In this document: positions 34,971 to 46,868 of the stretch, one piece after another
How the letters are laid out: every line of letters starts with the position of its first letter
How positions within the stretch are numbered: position 1 is the first letter of the stretch
Assembly (NCBI GenBank): GCA_039654915.1
Contig: CM077599.1
Coordinates: forward strand, 80,816,001 to 80,880,000
DNA length: 64,000 bases
Direction of reading: 5' to 3'
Origin: Aquilaria yunnanensis
Taxonomy: Eukaryota; Streptophyta; Magnoliopsida; Malvales; Thymelaeaceae
Program-made: the position numbers and the translations under genes
Notes under the pieces: model-generated
Told to the model about the DNA's origin: nothing
The model's input: only the letters and a program-made list of their open reading frames with translations
Databases searched by the model: none

Positions 34971-37900
34971 TAGGGGTGAGTAAAATTTTGATTATATCTG
35001 TAATAACCAAATAACCGAAAAAAAATTCGGTTTTCGATTACCATATTTAGGTATAATTTTGGCTTTTGGTTAAAACTGAAAATTGATATATAATTTCGAT
35101 TCATTTTTTGGTTTGCTTCAATTAAAATTTGATTAACCAAAATAATCAATTTTTTGCTCTATTAGTATTTATGTTTGAGATTTGGAAAGGATTACGCATG
35201 TGATGGATGTTTGTTATATGTATGAATGTGATGTTTGAATTTGGAATTAATTATAAATGTTTGTTATGTGATTAAAATGTGTGTTTTGATTAAAATATGT
35301 AATAAATGTTTGAGGTTTGAAATACGTATACATAAAATTCGGTTATTTTGGTTAAAAATGGAATAACCGAATTTTTTTTCGATTCGGACACATTATTACC
35401 CAACATTTAAAATCTAACCACTGCTGCCTATAAATACCTACTTCCACTCCTCTCTCTATACACACCGCTTTCGAGCTCTCTCTTCTCTCCCCCTCCTGCT
35501 CTGATCCTTGCTGGTTCTTGCGTTTCTGCTGATTCCTAGAGTATCCCGGGTGTGAGTGCACACTTCCCGGAAGGCCCATTGTATCCTGGGTGATTTTCCC
35601 AGACCTGTTCTCCTGCACACTTTGGAGACTCTCCCCCGGAAAAATACTCTGGGGGACCTCCTAACCCCTATTTTTTTAGTGTTTCAGGCAGACTCCCTCA
35701 GTGTGCATCCCTTCCAGACTTTTTTCTTCCACCAAAAGTTCCTGTCGTCCTCACCATGACCCATAATGGAGATGCCGGTGGGCATCAAACCCTAATTGTC
35801 TATCCTTGTCAAGAAGACATACCTAGTTCCTATTCTCTTTATAATGATTGGCTCATAGCCAGTATATTAAAGGACTTGCCAGTATTCCACTAGCACCCAA
35901 TTTTCCTTTATCTTTTATATGTAGGAGTAAGTATATTAGCTCATGAGCTATCTTGCGCTTGGTAAGGTGTAATGCCCCCTTGGGACTCCCTGACCTATTT
36001 AAGGCACCTTCAGCTCCATGAGACTTCATAAGGATCCCATAGGCCTCCAAAATTCTTTAAGTTATCTAACATCATTTGGGCATCCTGCAATGGTTTGGTG
36101 TACGTTAGGTGTCATCAAGACAGAGGGCTACACCTGTTAACACTCATTTTAACCTTCGTTTAGGTGTCTTAGACTAGATAAGGTAAATATTGGTTATTTA
36201 GTGTTTACGAGCATTTTGGTCATTTTCATCTAAAATTGTTGTGTCAAGCCCTGAAATTTATTTTTGAGTCTTTAAATTTTTTTAGGCCTTAATTAGGTTA
36301 TTTTTATGTTTTAGTGTCAAATGTGAGTCATTTTGGTAATCTGGGTTAAAATTTTGCTTAATTGTAAAATTCAGGTAAATCTAGTGAAATCTGCACTTTA
36401 ATATAAATTTGGGTCTTAATTGATCAATTTTTTGAAGTTTTGAATTTAATTGAAATTTCTAAGAAGTTTTGGGCTTTAATTGGAAATCTTGGAAAGTTTC
36501 AAGCTTACTTGATAAATTTATGAACTTTTTGTAATGAATTAAAAATTCTATAAGAAGTTTGGGCTTAATTGATGATTCTACATCAGTTTGGACTAAGTTG
36601 AAAGTGAGGAGAGAATTAGGGACTAAATCTATAATTATTAGATTTTCTATGATTCTAGCCTTATTTGTTCAAGATTGTGTCATTGAATAATTTTCTAAGG
36701 CCTTAGGGACTTGAATATATATAAAGAGTACTGCTACACACACTGTCAAAATGGTGCACCACCAAAGCACCACCTATGTTTGAGACACTATATTAATAAA
36801 CATGGGTCAATTAAAAAAATTATCCTCCTTTTCCAAGTTTATATTTCTATCACTCCTAAATCCCAACCCCCAATACAATGTTAAGGTTTCAATTTTTCCT
36901 CTTCTTTTTATTACAAATTATCCCCAGTATAGAGATACGTGGGTATGGAAGCCTCTTTGTTGTCTATGAGAAAATTTGCTTTGTTGAAAATTTGATAGAG
37001 ATGCAATCAATCAAATGACTTGCCTAGTTTTGTGGCTCAAGTTAATGGCTGAGCTACAAAGATGAAGAGTGATGAAACAGTGGCTGAAGCTAGCTGAAAA
37101 TGACAGCTTTCAAACCTTCTCAAGTTCTTAACTTTTGGAAGCTTTCTTCATAAACCAACAATAGTACACAACTTAGATTCTGCCTTTGATCTTCATAAGC
37201 CTTGCTCCTAGGCAAATTGGTTTTTATTAGTTTTTATTAGTTTTTCAAATTCTCTTTCTGTTGCTTTCTTCATCCTCCCTTCTTTCTCACTGGAGGAAAT
37301 TGAGTCTTTTGTAAAAGGAATTGGCCATCAATGATATAACAATCGACAAGTCTCTTATTCAAGAATTAGTAATGGAAGTTTTTTTGCCTGACATCTTTGT
37401 GTCTTATATAAATTGATTGTCTAAATAGAAAAGCTACAAATTTGTTTTCTATATGGGCGTCTGTCATCAGCTTGTTGCCCTTAACTTGGAAACTTACATT
37501 ATGTCATTTGGTACTATGTGAAGTTTGAGGTTTTTTATACGGGCAAAAGTGTAAAATACTGTTTTGAAATACTGAGTTTAGGGGCTGAAAACTCGAAGCT
37601 AGGACAAAAAAAATTTAAACCAAGCCCCTAGCTAAAAAAAGGGAAAACTGCAGCCCTAGTCATTGATTATTCTCTCTGAGCCCCCTAGAAATCCCAGCTC
37701 TGCAGCGGCCACCCCCAGCAACTGCCTCCACCTCCAACCGCCACGCCAATCACCGCTGTTGGCCCCAACACATCGCGCCACCAGCGGCCTCCCTCCAGCA
37801 TCGCTCCACAGCGTCGCCCAATCACGAGTGACGCTCAATTGAGAGAGAGGGGATAGCCCACGGCTTACCCCAGCCACGATCCGCGCAGAAGCCGAAGTGC

Positions 37901-39242
37901 ACCGCTTAATTGCCCGCCCGTCGCCGTCGTAGAGTGTATTGGAGGAGGACCCGAATCGCAACCCACGCATAACCCGATCCGAAACCCAACCCAGACATTT
38001 TCTGGTAAAATGTTGACTTCCTTCTTCATCTGTATGGTTTTATTCGATCGAGGTACTGACTTCTGTTTCCGTAGGCAGGCTGGTCCCTGAAGCTCACAAC
38101 TTTATTTTGTTACAATTTGGTTTCCGACAGAACCTTATCCTTTGTGTTTTTGGACGTTTTTTAGTCGATTTTGCTTACAATTTCCATGTTTTCTTGAGTT
38201 TAGTCAATTTTAACTAGTTTTGAGTCAATTAAAGTTTATTTTTTATTTTATTTTATTTATTCATTTTAATAATATTTTATACTCAAATAGTTTTGTTATC
38301 TTTTTTGCACTAATATTCTTTATGTAGAATTACATTTGAGTCCATTGACTCCTTAGCATTTTATTTCATGTTTTATTTCTATTTTCATTCTTATTTTTGT
38401 TTAATTTAATGTTGCCCTCATTATTTAATACTAACTTGATTTATGTTATTTTTTTTGTCTTAGAGAGTCTTTCTTTGGTTTTTTTGACCACATAGAAAAT
38501 ACCATCTCCCATTCTAAGGCGATCCCAATCTTCCTCAATATCAAACTCTGCATTGCAAGGCAATTTGACTAACCTTGTTGCCCCCACTTCATCGGCCATA
38601 CAGGTCCACACCTAACTGATCACTTAATCCTCTCATTCATACAGAAGTGAACTACATAGACTTTGATCTCACCTCATGCTCAGGTATGTAAGAAGCTCGG
38701 GAGTTCAACCCAAGTTAAAATCCACCATCTCACTCATGTTTAACGTTTAATACATCAATGCATTGTTTGTTACTAAAGATTGGTTTTCATTTGTTTTATG
38801 CTTGTTTCAGGTGAATTGCACCCTAACACCTTCCCAACTTGTTCCTGATCCTGAATCCCAGAATCTCTAATTTTTCAAAAAAATTTCTTTTTTCATTGTT
38901 TTGCAGTCAAATTTGGGGTTTTCCTTGGTTTTTACCTATTTTTCAAACTAAGGTGGCTACTCTATTTTCTTAAATCCTAGCGTAAAGATCCATGTGAAGC
39001 ATGCCAATAATTGCACCTATGCTCGAGGGGCCACCGAGGTTGAGGCCGCTCAAAGTGGCAGCTCCACTAGGGACTTTTTCAAAATTGGAACAAAGAGGAT
39101 TGAACTCTGAAACTTGTTTAAAACAAGCTTTGAATCCAATTTTTTTGTGTGTTATTCGGTTATTAGTATATAAAACTGAAAACCTAATAAATTTGGTTAT
39201 TCGATTTTGGTTAAAACCGAAAAAATCAATTGATTTCCCCTA
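34971..39242. mobile_element. hAT-type element, 4.3 kb, with retroelement interior
   Basis: Ends TAGGGGTGAG... and the complement TAGGGGAAATC are flanked by CAAAAAAC (34963-34970) and CATAAAAC (39243-39250), an 8-bp target duplication with one mismatch. The paralogous empty site near 34280 reads CATAAAAC once, which confirms the boundaries. The subterminal regions share AACCGAA/TTCGGTT words, as in other plant hAT elements. No transposase was seen. The interior from about 35395 to 39150 resembles a different, Tat/Ogre-like LTR element. Confidence 0.65.
35395..39150 (+). mobile_element. Tat/Ogre-like LTR part with tRNA-Arg type primer site
   Basis: CTATAAATACC at about 35428 and a CT-rich leader with many short hairpin words resemble the promoter and R region of a long LTR. 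At about 39054-39072 TGGCAGCTCCACTAGGGAC is close to the primer-binding motif TGGCGACTCCRCTGGGGA that Ogre/Tat elements use with tRNA-Arg; it comes just after CTCA, a possible LTR end. A GC-rich segment at 37640-37990 interrupts it. U3 and all coding regions are missing. The assignment rests mainly on the primer motif. Confidence 0.4.
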
Positions 39243-39526
39243 CATAAAACAACAACAAAAAAAAAAACTCTTGGGAGATAAGAGAGCAAATAGAAGATCT
39301 AGTTAAATAGATATAAAATTTGAGAAAAAAAAATATAACACAGATATAACTTAGAGCCTAAAATGAAAAGATTAGAAAGTTAGAAACTGAAACCTCATTT
39401 TAACCGAAACAAAAAGTAAAACAGACTGAAACTAAAAAAATTGCAACACAGGTCCTCAAAAAGTTGAGTGCCCTACTAAAAGATGATTGAACTTAGAAAA
39501 AGAGCAAATTGCATCATGAAAAAGCA

Positions 39527-39551
39527 AAAAAAAAAAAAAAAAAAAAAAAAA
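39527..39551. repeat. Poly-A tract
   Basis: An uninterrupted run of about 25 A residues in AT-rich spacer. It could be the tail of a retroposed element, but no body was recognised upstream. Confidence 0.8.
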
Positions 39552-39844
39552 CAGAAGTGTTCGTCTACAGTGAATACTGCTGATAAACAGTGAAATATCT
39601 TCTTTTTTTAGAAAATAATATAATGCATGTGTGTGTACACACTAATTAATAGTAGTTGAAAACACTATAGATGAATAGTGTCCACACGGTTGAGCCATTA
39701 CTATTCACTTTTGACCCAACTGAAGAAATTGTCCATAAAAAAGGTAAAATATGAAAAAGGTCTCTTAATTTTGATGTTGTGCTTTGTTGGTCCTCAAGCT
39801 TTGCTGTTTGCTACCAAAATTTGTAAAATTTAAGAGTCAATTCG

Positions 39845-40055
39845 TTTTCATTTAAGTCAACTTAATTTAAAATAAATTATTTTTATTTTTATATTATTTT
39901 TCCTAAAATTAATTTTATTTAAAAATTAATATTATATAGGTACAATAATCTAATTAAAATATTATATTTATAATCTTATTAAATTTATATGAATTTATCT
40001 TTTTTTTATTAAAATAAACTATTTTAGATTAAGTTTACTTGAGTTTCTACGCTAT
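39845..40055. mobile_element. Small foldback MITE-like sequence
   Basis: AAGTCAACTTAATTTAAAAT near 39854 is the imperfect inverted complement of ATTTTAGATTAAGTTTACTT near 40020. The interior is almost pure A/T. A related inverted repeat occurs at 44770-44945. Exact ends not fixed. Confidence 0.4.
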
Positions 40056-40759
40056 TGCTCTTTTGTTTTCTGATTTTTAAACTTTGCTTTCATGCAATCA
40101 AGTTTCCAAACGACAAATTGTCGCAATAATGTAAGGTCAATTCACTACACTTATGTTCCTGTGAAAATTGAAAATAGATTAAAAAAAAAAAAAAGAGAGA
40201 GAAAGCAAAAGAGAGAGAAGTCGGTTAAATTTCATAATTAGCCCATAATATTTAATTATTGTTCCACTTTTAACCTCAACCTCCAACTTGCACTTTTTAT
40301 CTCCTTAACCTTGTTAAAATGTTTCATTTTGTACTTTGGTGAGACGGAAATCATTAGTTTATACGAAAAACACCACATCAGCATAGTATTATAGGAAAAA
40401 ATGTTAAGTTTAGCTCATAAAAAACTTTTTATTTTAACAATAAACCCTAAAACTTTGAAATCTAACATCAAACTCATTAAAAAGGCTTTGGACCATCCCT
40501 AATCTTCTCGCACCTCTCCTACCACCAGCCCCAACCGTCTGACCACCCCTGGTCCTCTGTTCTGCGCCGTTCAGTCTCTCCACCCCTGCTTTCAATTGCC
40601 CAATTCACCTAGGCATTTTGTCGAACATATCATAAACAAAACTTAATTCAAAGTCAAAAGGCTTGTACTAATAATCATTCATCACTAACATCTCCTGCAA
40701 TAAATCAAAATCACAACCCATAGAATAGGACATTTCCTACAAAATTAAAGTTCAATCCC

Positions 40760-41303
40760 GGCGATCGGCAACGCCATTGTCTTCATCCCGAGTATCTCGG
40801 CGTCGGAAGTAAAGAGCCTCCCAATCCTGGCGATCGGTAGTAGTCCCAATCTAATGGAAAAATACAAGGACACAATGGTTGCTATCCAGGCCGTCGTCAA
40901 TCTGTTCGCACCGACCTCGTTTCCGTCCTCCGTCCCCTACCTTCATTGGCCTGTTTGTACCGAGCTCGTTTCCGGCCCGCTTAGAGATGCCTCAGCCACC
41001 ATCGCTCTACCCTTCCCTCCCTGTCAGCCTTCCTCTCCTTGCCACCGTGATTCCCGATTTCCTTATTCGCGCATCCCCGCCGTTGCAATCACCGTCGCCA
41101 CGTTTTCCCGTCAAGATTTCCACCTGATTCGAATTGCGGCGGGCATTATACCTGGAAATCTGGACGGTGCTGGTGTGAGGAAAGGGGACGGGGGCTGGCG
41201 ATGGAGGATGGGGCTGCTTGGAGAGGGAGCAGACGGAGGAGATGGATCGCCAGAGAGCGAGGCGGAGATGGAGCTGAGATGGAGGCCGATGGTTTTCTAT
41301 TAG
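40760..41303 (+). pseudogene. GC-rich cargo in MULE, unknown origin
   Basis: A plus frame is open from about 40760, through an internal ATG at 40854, to a stop at 41301-41303. It begins SIPAIGNAIVFIPSISASEV, repeats an ILAIGSS-like word, and ends in Gly/Glu-rich sequence. Base composition differs sharply from the surrounding A/T DNA. It looks like one or more captured host gene fragments. No function is proposed. Confidence 0.35.
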
Positions 41304-41486
41304 CGTTTTTTTAGGGAGTTTTTTTATTAGGTTTTAAAATTTTAAGGATTTTTTTGTAAAGGGTAAAATTTTTAGGGTTAAAGTTAGCATTTTCTCATAA
41401 AATTCTATGCTGACGTGACATTTTTCATTTGAACCAACGACTTCTATTACATCAAGGTCCAAAATGGAACATTTTAACGAGGTTAG

Positions 41487-41715
41487 TGGGGGTGAGCATG
41501 GGTTGGATAAACCCGAAACCGAAACCGAACCACTCCCATTGGGTTGGGTTGGGTTGGGTAAAAATTGATCATGGTTCTCGGGTTGGTTCCACATATAAGA
41601 GAATCGACGGTTTTTGGGTTGGTTCTGGTTCCATATGGAACCAACCGAGGTGGAACCGAACCCGAGATATATATATATATATATATAATAAAAATTATAG
41701 TATTACTAATATATC

Positions 41716-41756
<41 letters not shown>

Positions 41757-42468
41757 TTCTTTGAAGTATTAGGATGATTATTTTGTGTTTTAATATTAAA
41801 CTCTTAAACTGATGTTCCAAATTGAAACAGTATGAAAGTTATGGGATCATTTACGAAATTTCTCCATATTCACTTAAATCACTTTACTTTATATACCCAC
41901 CACTCCTAAGTCATTTTGCTTTTGATCTTTTATTCCAAACTACTCTTTATGACACAATTATGATATTTTTTTCATTTGAGTCATGCAAAATTAAAAATTT
42001 ATGGCATCGACATATTTTAGGTTTTGATACTGAAGAAGATAGTCTTAAAGGCTTAGTTTTCTATATTGAATGTCATACCAATATTGAAATTACTAGAATG
42101 AAGTAAACTGGTTGAGATAACAGATGCCCCACAAGCAACTCTTTTGAATCATTTTTGTGAGAATAACATTTTAAACTCTTTTAAATGTATCTAAGTACGT
42201 ATATTTAAATATTAATTTAATTGTATATTATGTTGAATATGTCATAAAACTGATTATGGATGTAGATTTATTGAATTTTGGTGTTGTTATAGGTATATGG
42301 TATAAACCGAAAAACCCGAGAACCAGAACCGAGAAACCCAGAACCATGGTTCTGGTTCTGTTCGGTTCTCGGTTCTAGGTTGGGTAGAAAAATTTTGGAA
42401 CCGAGACCATTTTGGGTTGGTTCGGTTCCACCATAAAACCGAACCAACCCGACCCACGCTCACCCCTA
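41487..42468. mobile_element. hAT element inside the MULE right TIR
   Basis: Ends TGGGGGTGAGCATGGGTTGG and, as complement, TAGGGGTGAGCGTGGGTCGG. Flanks GAGGTTAG (41479-41486) and GAGGTTAA (42469-42476) form an 8-bp target duplication with one mismatch. Subterminal regions are dense in AACCGAAC and GGTTCGG words, as in plant hAT elements. It contains (AT)n at 41667-41688 and (CA)n at 41719-41753. A 94-codon frame at 41822-42106 has no recognisable transposase motif. Confidence 0.75.
41719..41753. repeat. (CA)n microsatellite
   Basis: About 17 CA/AC dinucleotides inside the hAT element, close to an (AT)n tract. Likely polymorphic. Confidence 0.9.
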
Positions 42469-42585
42469 GAGGTTAAGGACGCAAAACATGCAAGTTGGAG
42501 ATTGTGGTTAAAAGTAAAAAAATGATTAAAGGTTAGGGGCTAATCATGTAATTTACCTGGGAGAAGTGAAACGTCCTATAAGATA

Positions 42586-43042
42586 TGGTAAATTTACAAT
42601 TACTTCTTTGAGATTTGCGCTAACTCACACTTTGCCTCTAATTTTTGAAAACCTATATTTTGCCCATTATTTCTTTTATACTTTCTGATAGCAACTTCTG
42701 AAACTCTAATTTAAATTGTATGATAGTTACCTTCCAGTAATTTTAATATTTTTAATATTTTTTTGTAGTTAATATACATTTTAAATTATTAGTTTTTCCT
42801 CTTTGTGGATGCATTTTTCTCATTGTAAATATATATCAGTATTTTCAAAAGTTGATTAGCTATAAAAAATATATCAAAAAATTTAAAATTATTGGAATAT
42901 AGTTACTAACCAGTTTAAATCAGAGTTTTAAAAGTTATTGTTAGATACTGTAAAGGAGTCATGAGGTAAAATGTAGATTTTTAAAAATAGAGAGTCAGAA
43001 TATAGATTATATCAAATTATTGCAGTTTTTGTAATTTTTCCA
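42586..43042. mobile_element. Foldback MITE, about 457 bp
   Basis: The left arm starts TGGTAAATTTACAATTACTT and the complement of the right end starts TGGAAAAATTACAAAAACTG. Matching continues inward over about 190 bases, for example CTCTAATTTAAATTG against the complement CTCTGATTTAAACTG. Similar in design to 27388-27914 but not clearly the same family. Target duplication unclear; no coding. Confidence 0.6.
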
Positions 43043-44670
43043 AGAGGATATTTGATATGTGCGCTTGCCACATGGAGGAGAACGATTGTTGGACCAATCA
43101 ATGAACTTTCACATGGGTCTCATTGCCCTAGGAAATACGAATCCTTTTTTTCATTAACAAATTTGTAGTCCTGATTCTTGAAGGAATGAGAAAAGTTTGG
43201 TTCAAAAGTAATGAGAGTGCCCGCCACCCAGTCCCGAGCCATGATTAAGGGCACTTTATTTAGAGTTATTCCAAATTTGTTACACCATATTTTAGCAAAT
43301 TTCAGATAAAAAAATTGATCATTATGTATTCATATACTCATTTGATTCTTATTTCAATCTCTTCCTTATTAACGATGTTAGTTATCACAATATATCTTCA
43401 CTGATTGAACTATCTTTCTTTTGTCTCTATATTGCAGATTCAGGTGACAACAGCTTGGTTACTTTCATTGCTGCTCGAGTTGGAGGAGGAAGTACTCGAA
43501 TTCACAACCTTGTCCACCTATTTTTTTCTACCAGAATTGTTGACTTTGTGCGTGTAAATCGTTCGATTGGCAGCGCCTTCATTCTTATCTATTCCTATTT
43601 GATAATGGACTTCCTTTGTCTTTGTCATCACCCTCATCTAGGTTTCTCTTTGGTTGCTCCCAAGTAGTGCGACTAGGCTTTGGTAATGTCTAGAGGTGGC
43701 GAGACTAGGGTTGGTTGGCAGTGATGATGGAGGATGCAAGAGGAAGAGTGCATGGGTAAAATTGAAAACTTTGGTATATTTTTTAGCTTGCCTTGGTTTG
43801 CTTGCAAAATGCATTGGAGCAAATATAGTGGGCAGAAGGCATAGTTGATTGCCTTTAGATAAAAAATAAATAAATATTTTCTTGGTCTCTTATTCTATAA
43901 ATATATCTCTTTAAACTCTGTAGCTTGTAGCAATGATTATAAGGGAAAAAAAAATACTAAAAGTGTTCTAAAATTCATTAGGCTTAACCTATCTTCCACG
44001 ATTATGAAAGAAAAGCTTACAAGTTATTAAGGCTATTAGATTGTAAATCAAGACCAATAACAGCGGTTTTTTGGGCACTTAGATCCATAAAAAAGCGTAT
44101 ATTATGACTAAGTTATAAAAGAAATTTTATATGGCTGATAATTTTTTGGATAAAATTGAAAAATTCAAGTGGATTATCAAACCGAATAAGATAGTTCTAT
44201 TATTTGGTTCGAATTGGTTTAATGCTGAATTTGTTATCATATTAGTTATTGGTTTCTAAACTTGAAATCGGTAAATTGAATAAATTAAAAAATAATATAT
44301 ATTTTATAATTATTCCAATCAATCCTACATATACATGGACATTTTTTTTTAATTTTGTACTAGAGGTTATGAAAAATGAATTAACTTTATATATGTTATG
44401 ATTTTTTTATACTTTTTTTTTTAGTTTTATAGTATTTTTTTAATTACCATATGTTTAGTTATAATAAAAAAAACCCAATTATAATTTGGATGTTTGAGGT
44501 TAGGTTTAACATGTAATTCAAATGATTCAGATCCATTTTATAAAAACAAAAAAACTGATCAAATTATCATGTTTGAATTGGTTTCGAATAGATTCAATTG
44601 AACGAACACTTTAATTGGTTTCAAGGTTAGCTCTTTTCTTTGCAAAGATAAAAATATTTCAGGGCAAGTG
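43043..44670. other. Intergenic, possible hAT remnant
   Basis: No gene called. A short open block at 43440-43665 follows TTGCAG but has no recognisable content. From about 44140 to 44640 there are words such as AAACCGAATAAG, TTGGTTCGAATTGGTTT and GAATTGGTTTCGAATAG, like the subterminal repeats of hAT elements, without clean ends. Confidence 0.4.
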
Positions 44671-44769
44671 TGAAATCTCGCACTACAAATATCCTTGATT
44701 TTCTAACACCTAATTCATTTTAATATGAGGCAACTTAATATTTTTTTTTTATTTTTGCATCCTTTTTGT

Positions 44770-44945
44770 CCTAAATCAATTTCATTTAAAATCTAATATT
44801 ATTTAGATGTAATAATCAATTGAAAATATTTTTTTATAATGTTATCAAATTTTTATAATTCTATTTTAGAAAAATTCATAAAAAATTGATAACATTATAA
44901 AATTTTACTTTTAATGGATTATTATACTTACATACCATCATCTTT
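44770..44945. repeat. AT-rich foldback
   Basis: TTATAATGTTATCAA near 44833 is the inverted complement of TTGATAACATTATAA near 44887, and pairing extends outward on both sides with mismatches to GATGTAATAAT and ATTATACTTAC. Probably a small MITE. Confidence 0.5.
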
Positions 44946-44972
44946 TACATAAAATTAATTCTAGGCAAATTT

Positions 44973-46165
44973 TGTTTAAAAAATAATTTATTTTGGATTA
45001 AGTTAAGTTTGTTCATTTGGGTTTAATCCATGTGTATTAATGCGTTAAACGTGTCGGGTGGCGTTTGTTTAGCGGGTCACTTGAGGTAGCACGCAAAAGA
45101 CCCTAAAGTTGATCAAATTTACTTCCCAACCATGTCGAACAGGTTCCAAGGCTGTTTAGTGAGTTAGCCCTCTACCGCTACCCGATCCCAACGCTAGCAA
45201 ACCAAATCCATTGTCGTCCGAACGCCACTCTCCGTGCCCACCTTGGTTTTCTCCATCTTGGTGTTCGTCGACAGCCAGGACCTTTGTGCGAACTTTCCGA
45301 AGGCCCTCCACCTGGTTCCACGTCTCATTCTAGTCCTCCCTCTTGATCTTCCGCTTTTCACTGATCCGAAGCACGTGGTCATCTTCTGTCCACCTTTACC
45401 CCCTCCTTTTCCAGTCCATTGTGAACACGTGGGCCTCCAGCGTCTCCTTCTGCTCGATACAAGCATTGACGAAGGATGAAGTTTCAAAGACAACATTGAA
45501 GTCAATGAAGGGGAAGAGTGCGATTGTGTTAGCTTTAGTTTCATTTTCATGGATCGAACTCGTTTCTAACAAGTGCTTCACCATTTCCATCCTCCGCCAT
45601 ATCCCTAACCACTCCTTTATTCTCCATCCATATCCATCTTCCGAGTCAATGAGAAAGGTCACCGCAACATCGTGTCGTCGTCATTGAGGGTAAAACCCAA
45701 GACGGTCAAGAAAGTGTTGACGAATCCCTACAAAATCCCTCTTCCCCATCTTCTTACTGATCCTGTTCTAGCACTTGCTGGAAGATTTCATTCCAGTCAG
45801 CAATTGTTGGAAACGAGTTCGATCTCCGTCCTTGGTGAGATTCGCTGCTAGATCTGTCTCCGGTGAGATCCATCTCCGTCCCTGGCAACAACTCAAGTGG
45901 GTGGGTATGTCGGAATTGGTTCAAATCTAGAAGGTGAAGTGGGTGGGTATGTCGGAATTGGTTCAAATCTAGAAGGTGAAGAATGCTCCTCGAGGGGTAA
46001 TTTCAACTAAATTAGGCCAATTCTCTTAATTAAATCAATCGGGTCAAATGCGATCCATGTGCAACCCGACCCAAAAAGACAAAAACATGTTAATTAGATT
46101 GGGTTAATTCCAAACAAATTATCTTAAATTAAAATGAATTTTATTTTTAAGTTGGAAAACTCATG
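44973..46165. mobile_element. GC-rich chimeric block, possible Pack-MULE
   Basis: An island of balanced composition (45040-45980) lies between A/T flanks that pair weakly as inverted repeats (about 44975-45065 against the complement of 46065-46160). On the minus strand open pieces read KEWLGIWRRMEMVKHLLETS (within 45396-45662) and, in another frame, Lys/Arg-rich sequence at 45194-45550. This suggests a frameshifted gene copy. The family is not recognised and the target duplication not found. Confidence 0.35.
45897..45980. repeat. Perfect 42-bp tandem duplication
   Basis: Two identical 42-bp units starting GTGGGTGGGTATGTCGGAAT, at 45897-45938 and 45939-45980. The unit is 14 codons long, so it keeps frame in the minus-strand open frame across it. 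Perfect identity means it is recent. Confidence 0.9.
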
Positions 46166-46575
46166 GTTGACAATGAAAGAATAAAAGGAAAATGGCATAT
46201 GTGGACTATGTGACATAAAGTGTACATTACAGTGGGAGAGTGAAAACATCACATCTTAATATTTAAATATGTAAAAGTGTTGTGAAAATATAAAGGAACG
46301 ATGAGTTCTAGATAAAAGCAACAACAACTCCTTGGGTTTTGGAATTCTTAAAAAGAGGAGAGGTCTCTGTATTTCCAACTCAACTGGTAAATTTAAGGCA
46401 CCACAATTAAGAAGCAGTGGAAACACTTTCACACATAAACTCGTTAACAAACTCCTGAATGTAGCTCGATGTCCTCCAGATTTGGTGAGGAGACAACTTA
46501 ACCTCAAACTTTCTTTACAACTAATCTTATCTTGGATATATGTTCATACCAGATTCCGATTACCTAGAAAAATAA

Positions 46576-46868
46576 TACTACCTCTGTCCCAAATTAGATG
46601 AAACAGTTGATTGGGCACGGAGATTAAGGTGTATATAATTTGTATTAATTTTTTATGTAGTAAAAATTTAAATAATGATTAAATTTTTTTTTTTTTAAGT
46701 TTTGTGCAGTGAGAGATTGAGTGAATATTAAAAAAAGAGTTTTTATTGGGTTTTGTGTAAAAAAATTATTTAATTGTTTAAATTTTTCAAAAAAAAAAAA
46801 TGTTTCAACTTTTTTGGGGCTTTCCAAAAAAGAATATGTTTTAAGTAAACTAGGAAAGATAGAGTAAT
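46576..46868. mobile_element. MITE with CTCTGTCCC-type end
   Basis: The left end TACTACCTCTGTCCC resembles the CTCCCTCCGTCCC terminus common in plant Mutator-like MITEs. The right end GATAGAGTAAT is its imperfect complement. The interior is A/T-rich with homopolymer runs. Exact ends and target duplication are uncertain. Confidence 0.45.

Larger units (their letters stand above)
40222..42558. mobile_element. MULE (Pack-MULE-like) with long TIRs
   Basis: The left TIR (40222 to about 40480) matches the complement of the right side (about 41300-41486 plus 42477-42558), the right TIR being split by a hAT element. Shared words include CTCCAACTTGCA, TTAACCTYGTTAAAATGTT and TCAGCATAG. The 9-bp flanks GAGAGAAGT (40213-40221) and GGGAGAAGT (42559-42567) match at 8 of 9 positions, the Mutator signature. 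The interior (about 40500-41300) is GC-rich and open on the plus strand (40854-41303), typical of captured gene pieces, but no domain was recognised and no transposase is present. Confidence 0.75.

Noticed and set aside
35352..35759. Frames on both strands at the Tat/Ogre-like leader
   Set aside because: GC-richer LTR leader sequence; no domain and antisense overlap.
41429..41777. Overlapping frames containing poly Thr-His or Val-Cys
   Set aside because: Translations of (CA)n and (AT)n microsatellites inside a hAT element.
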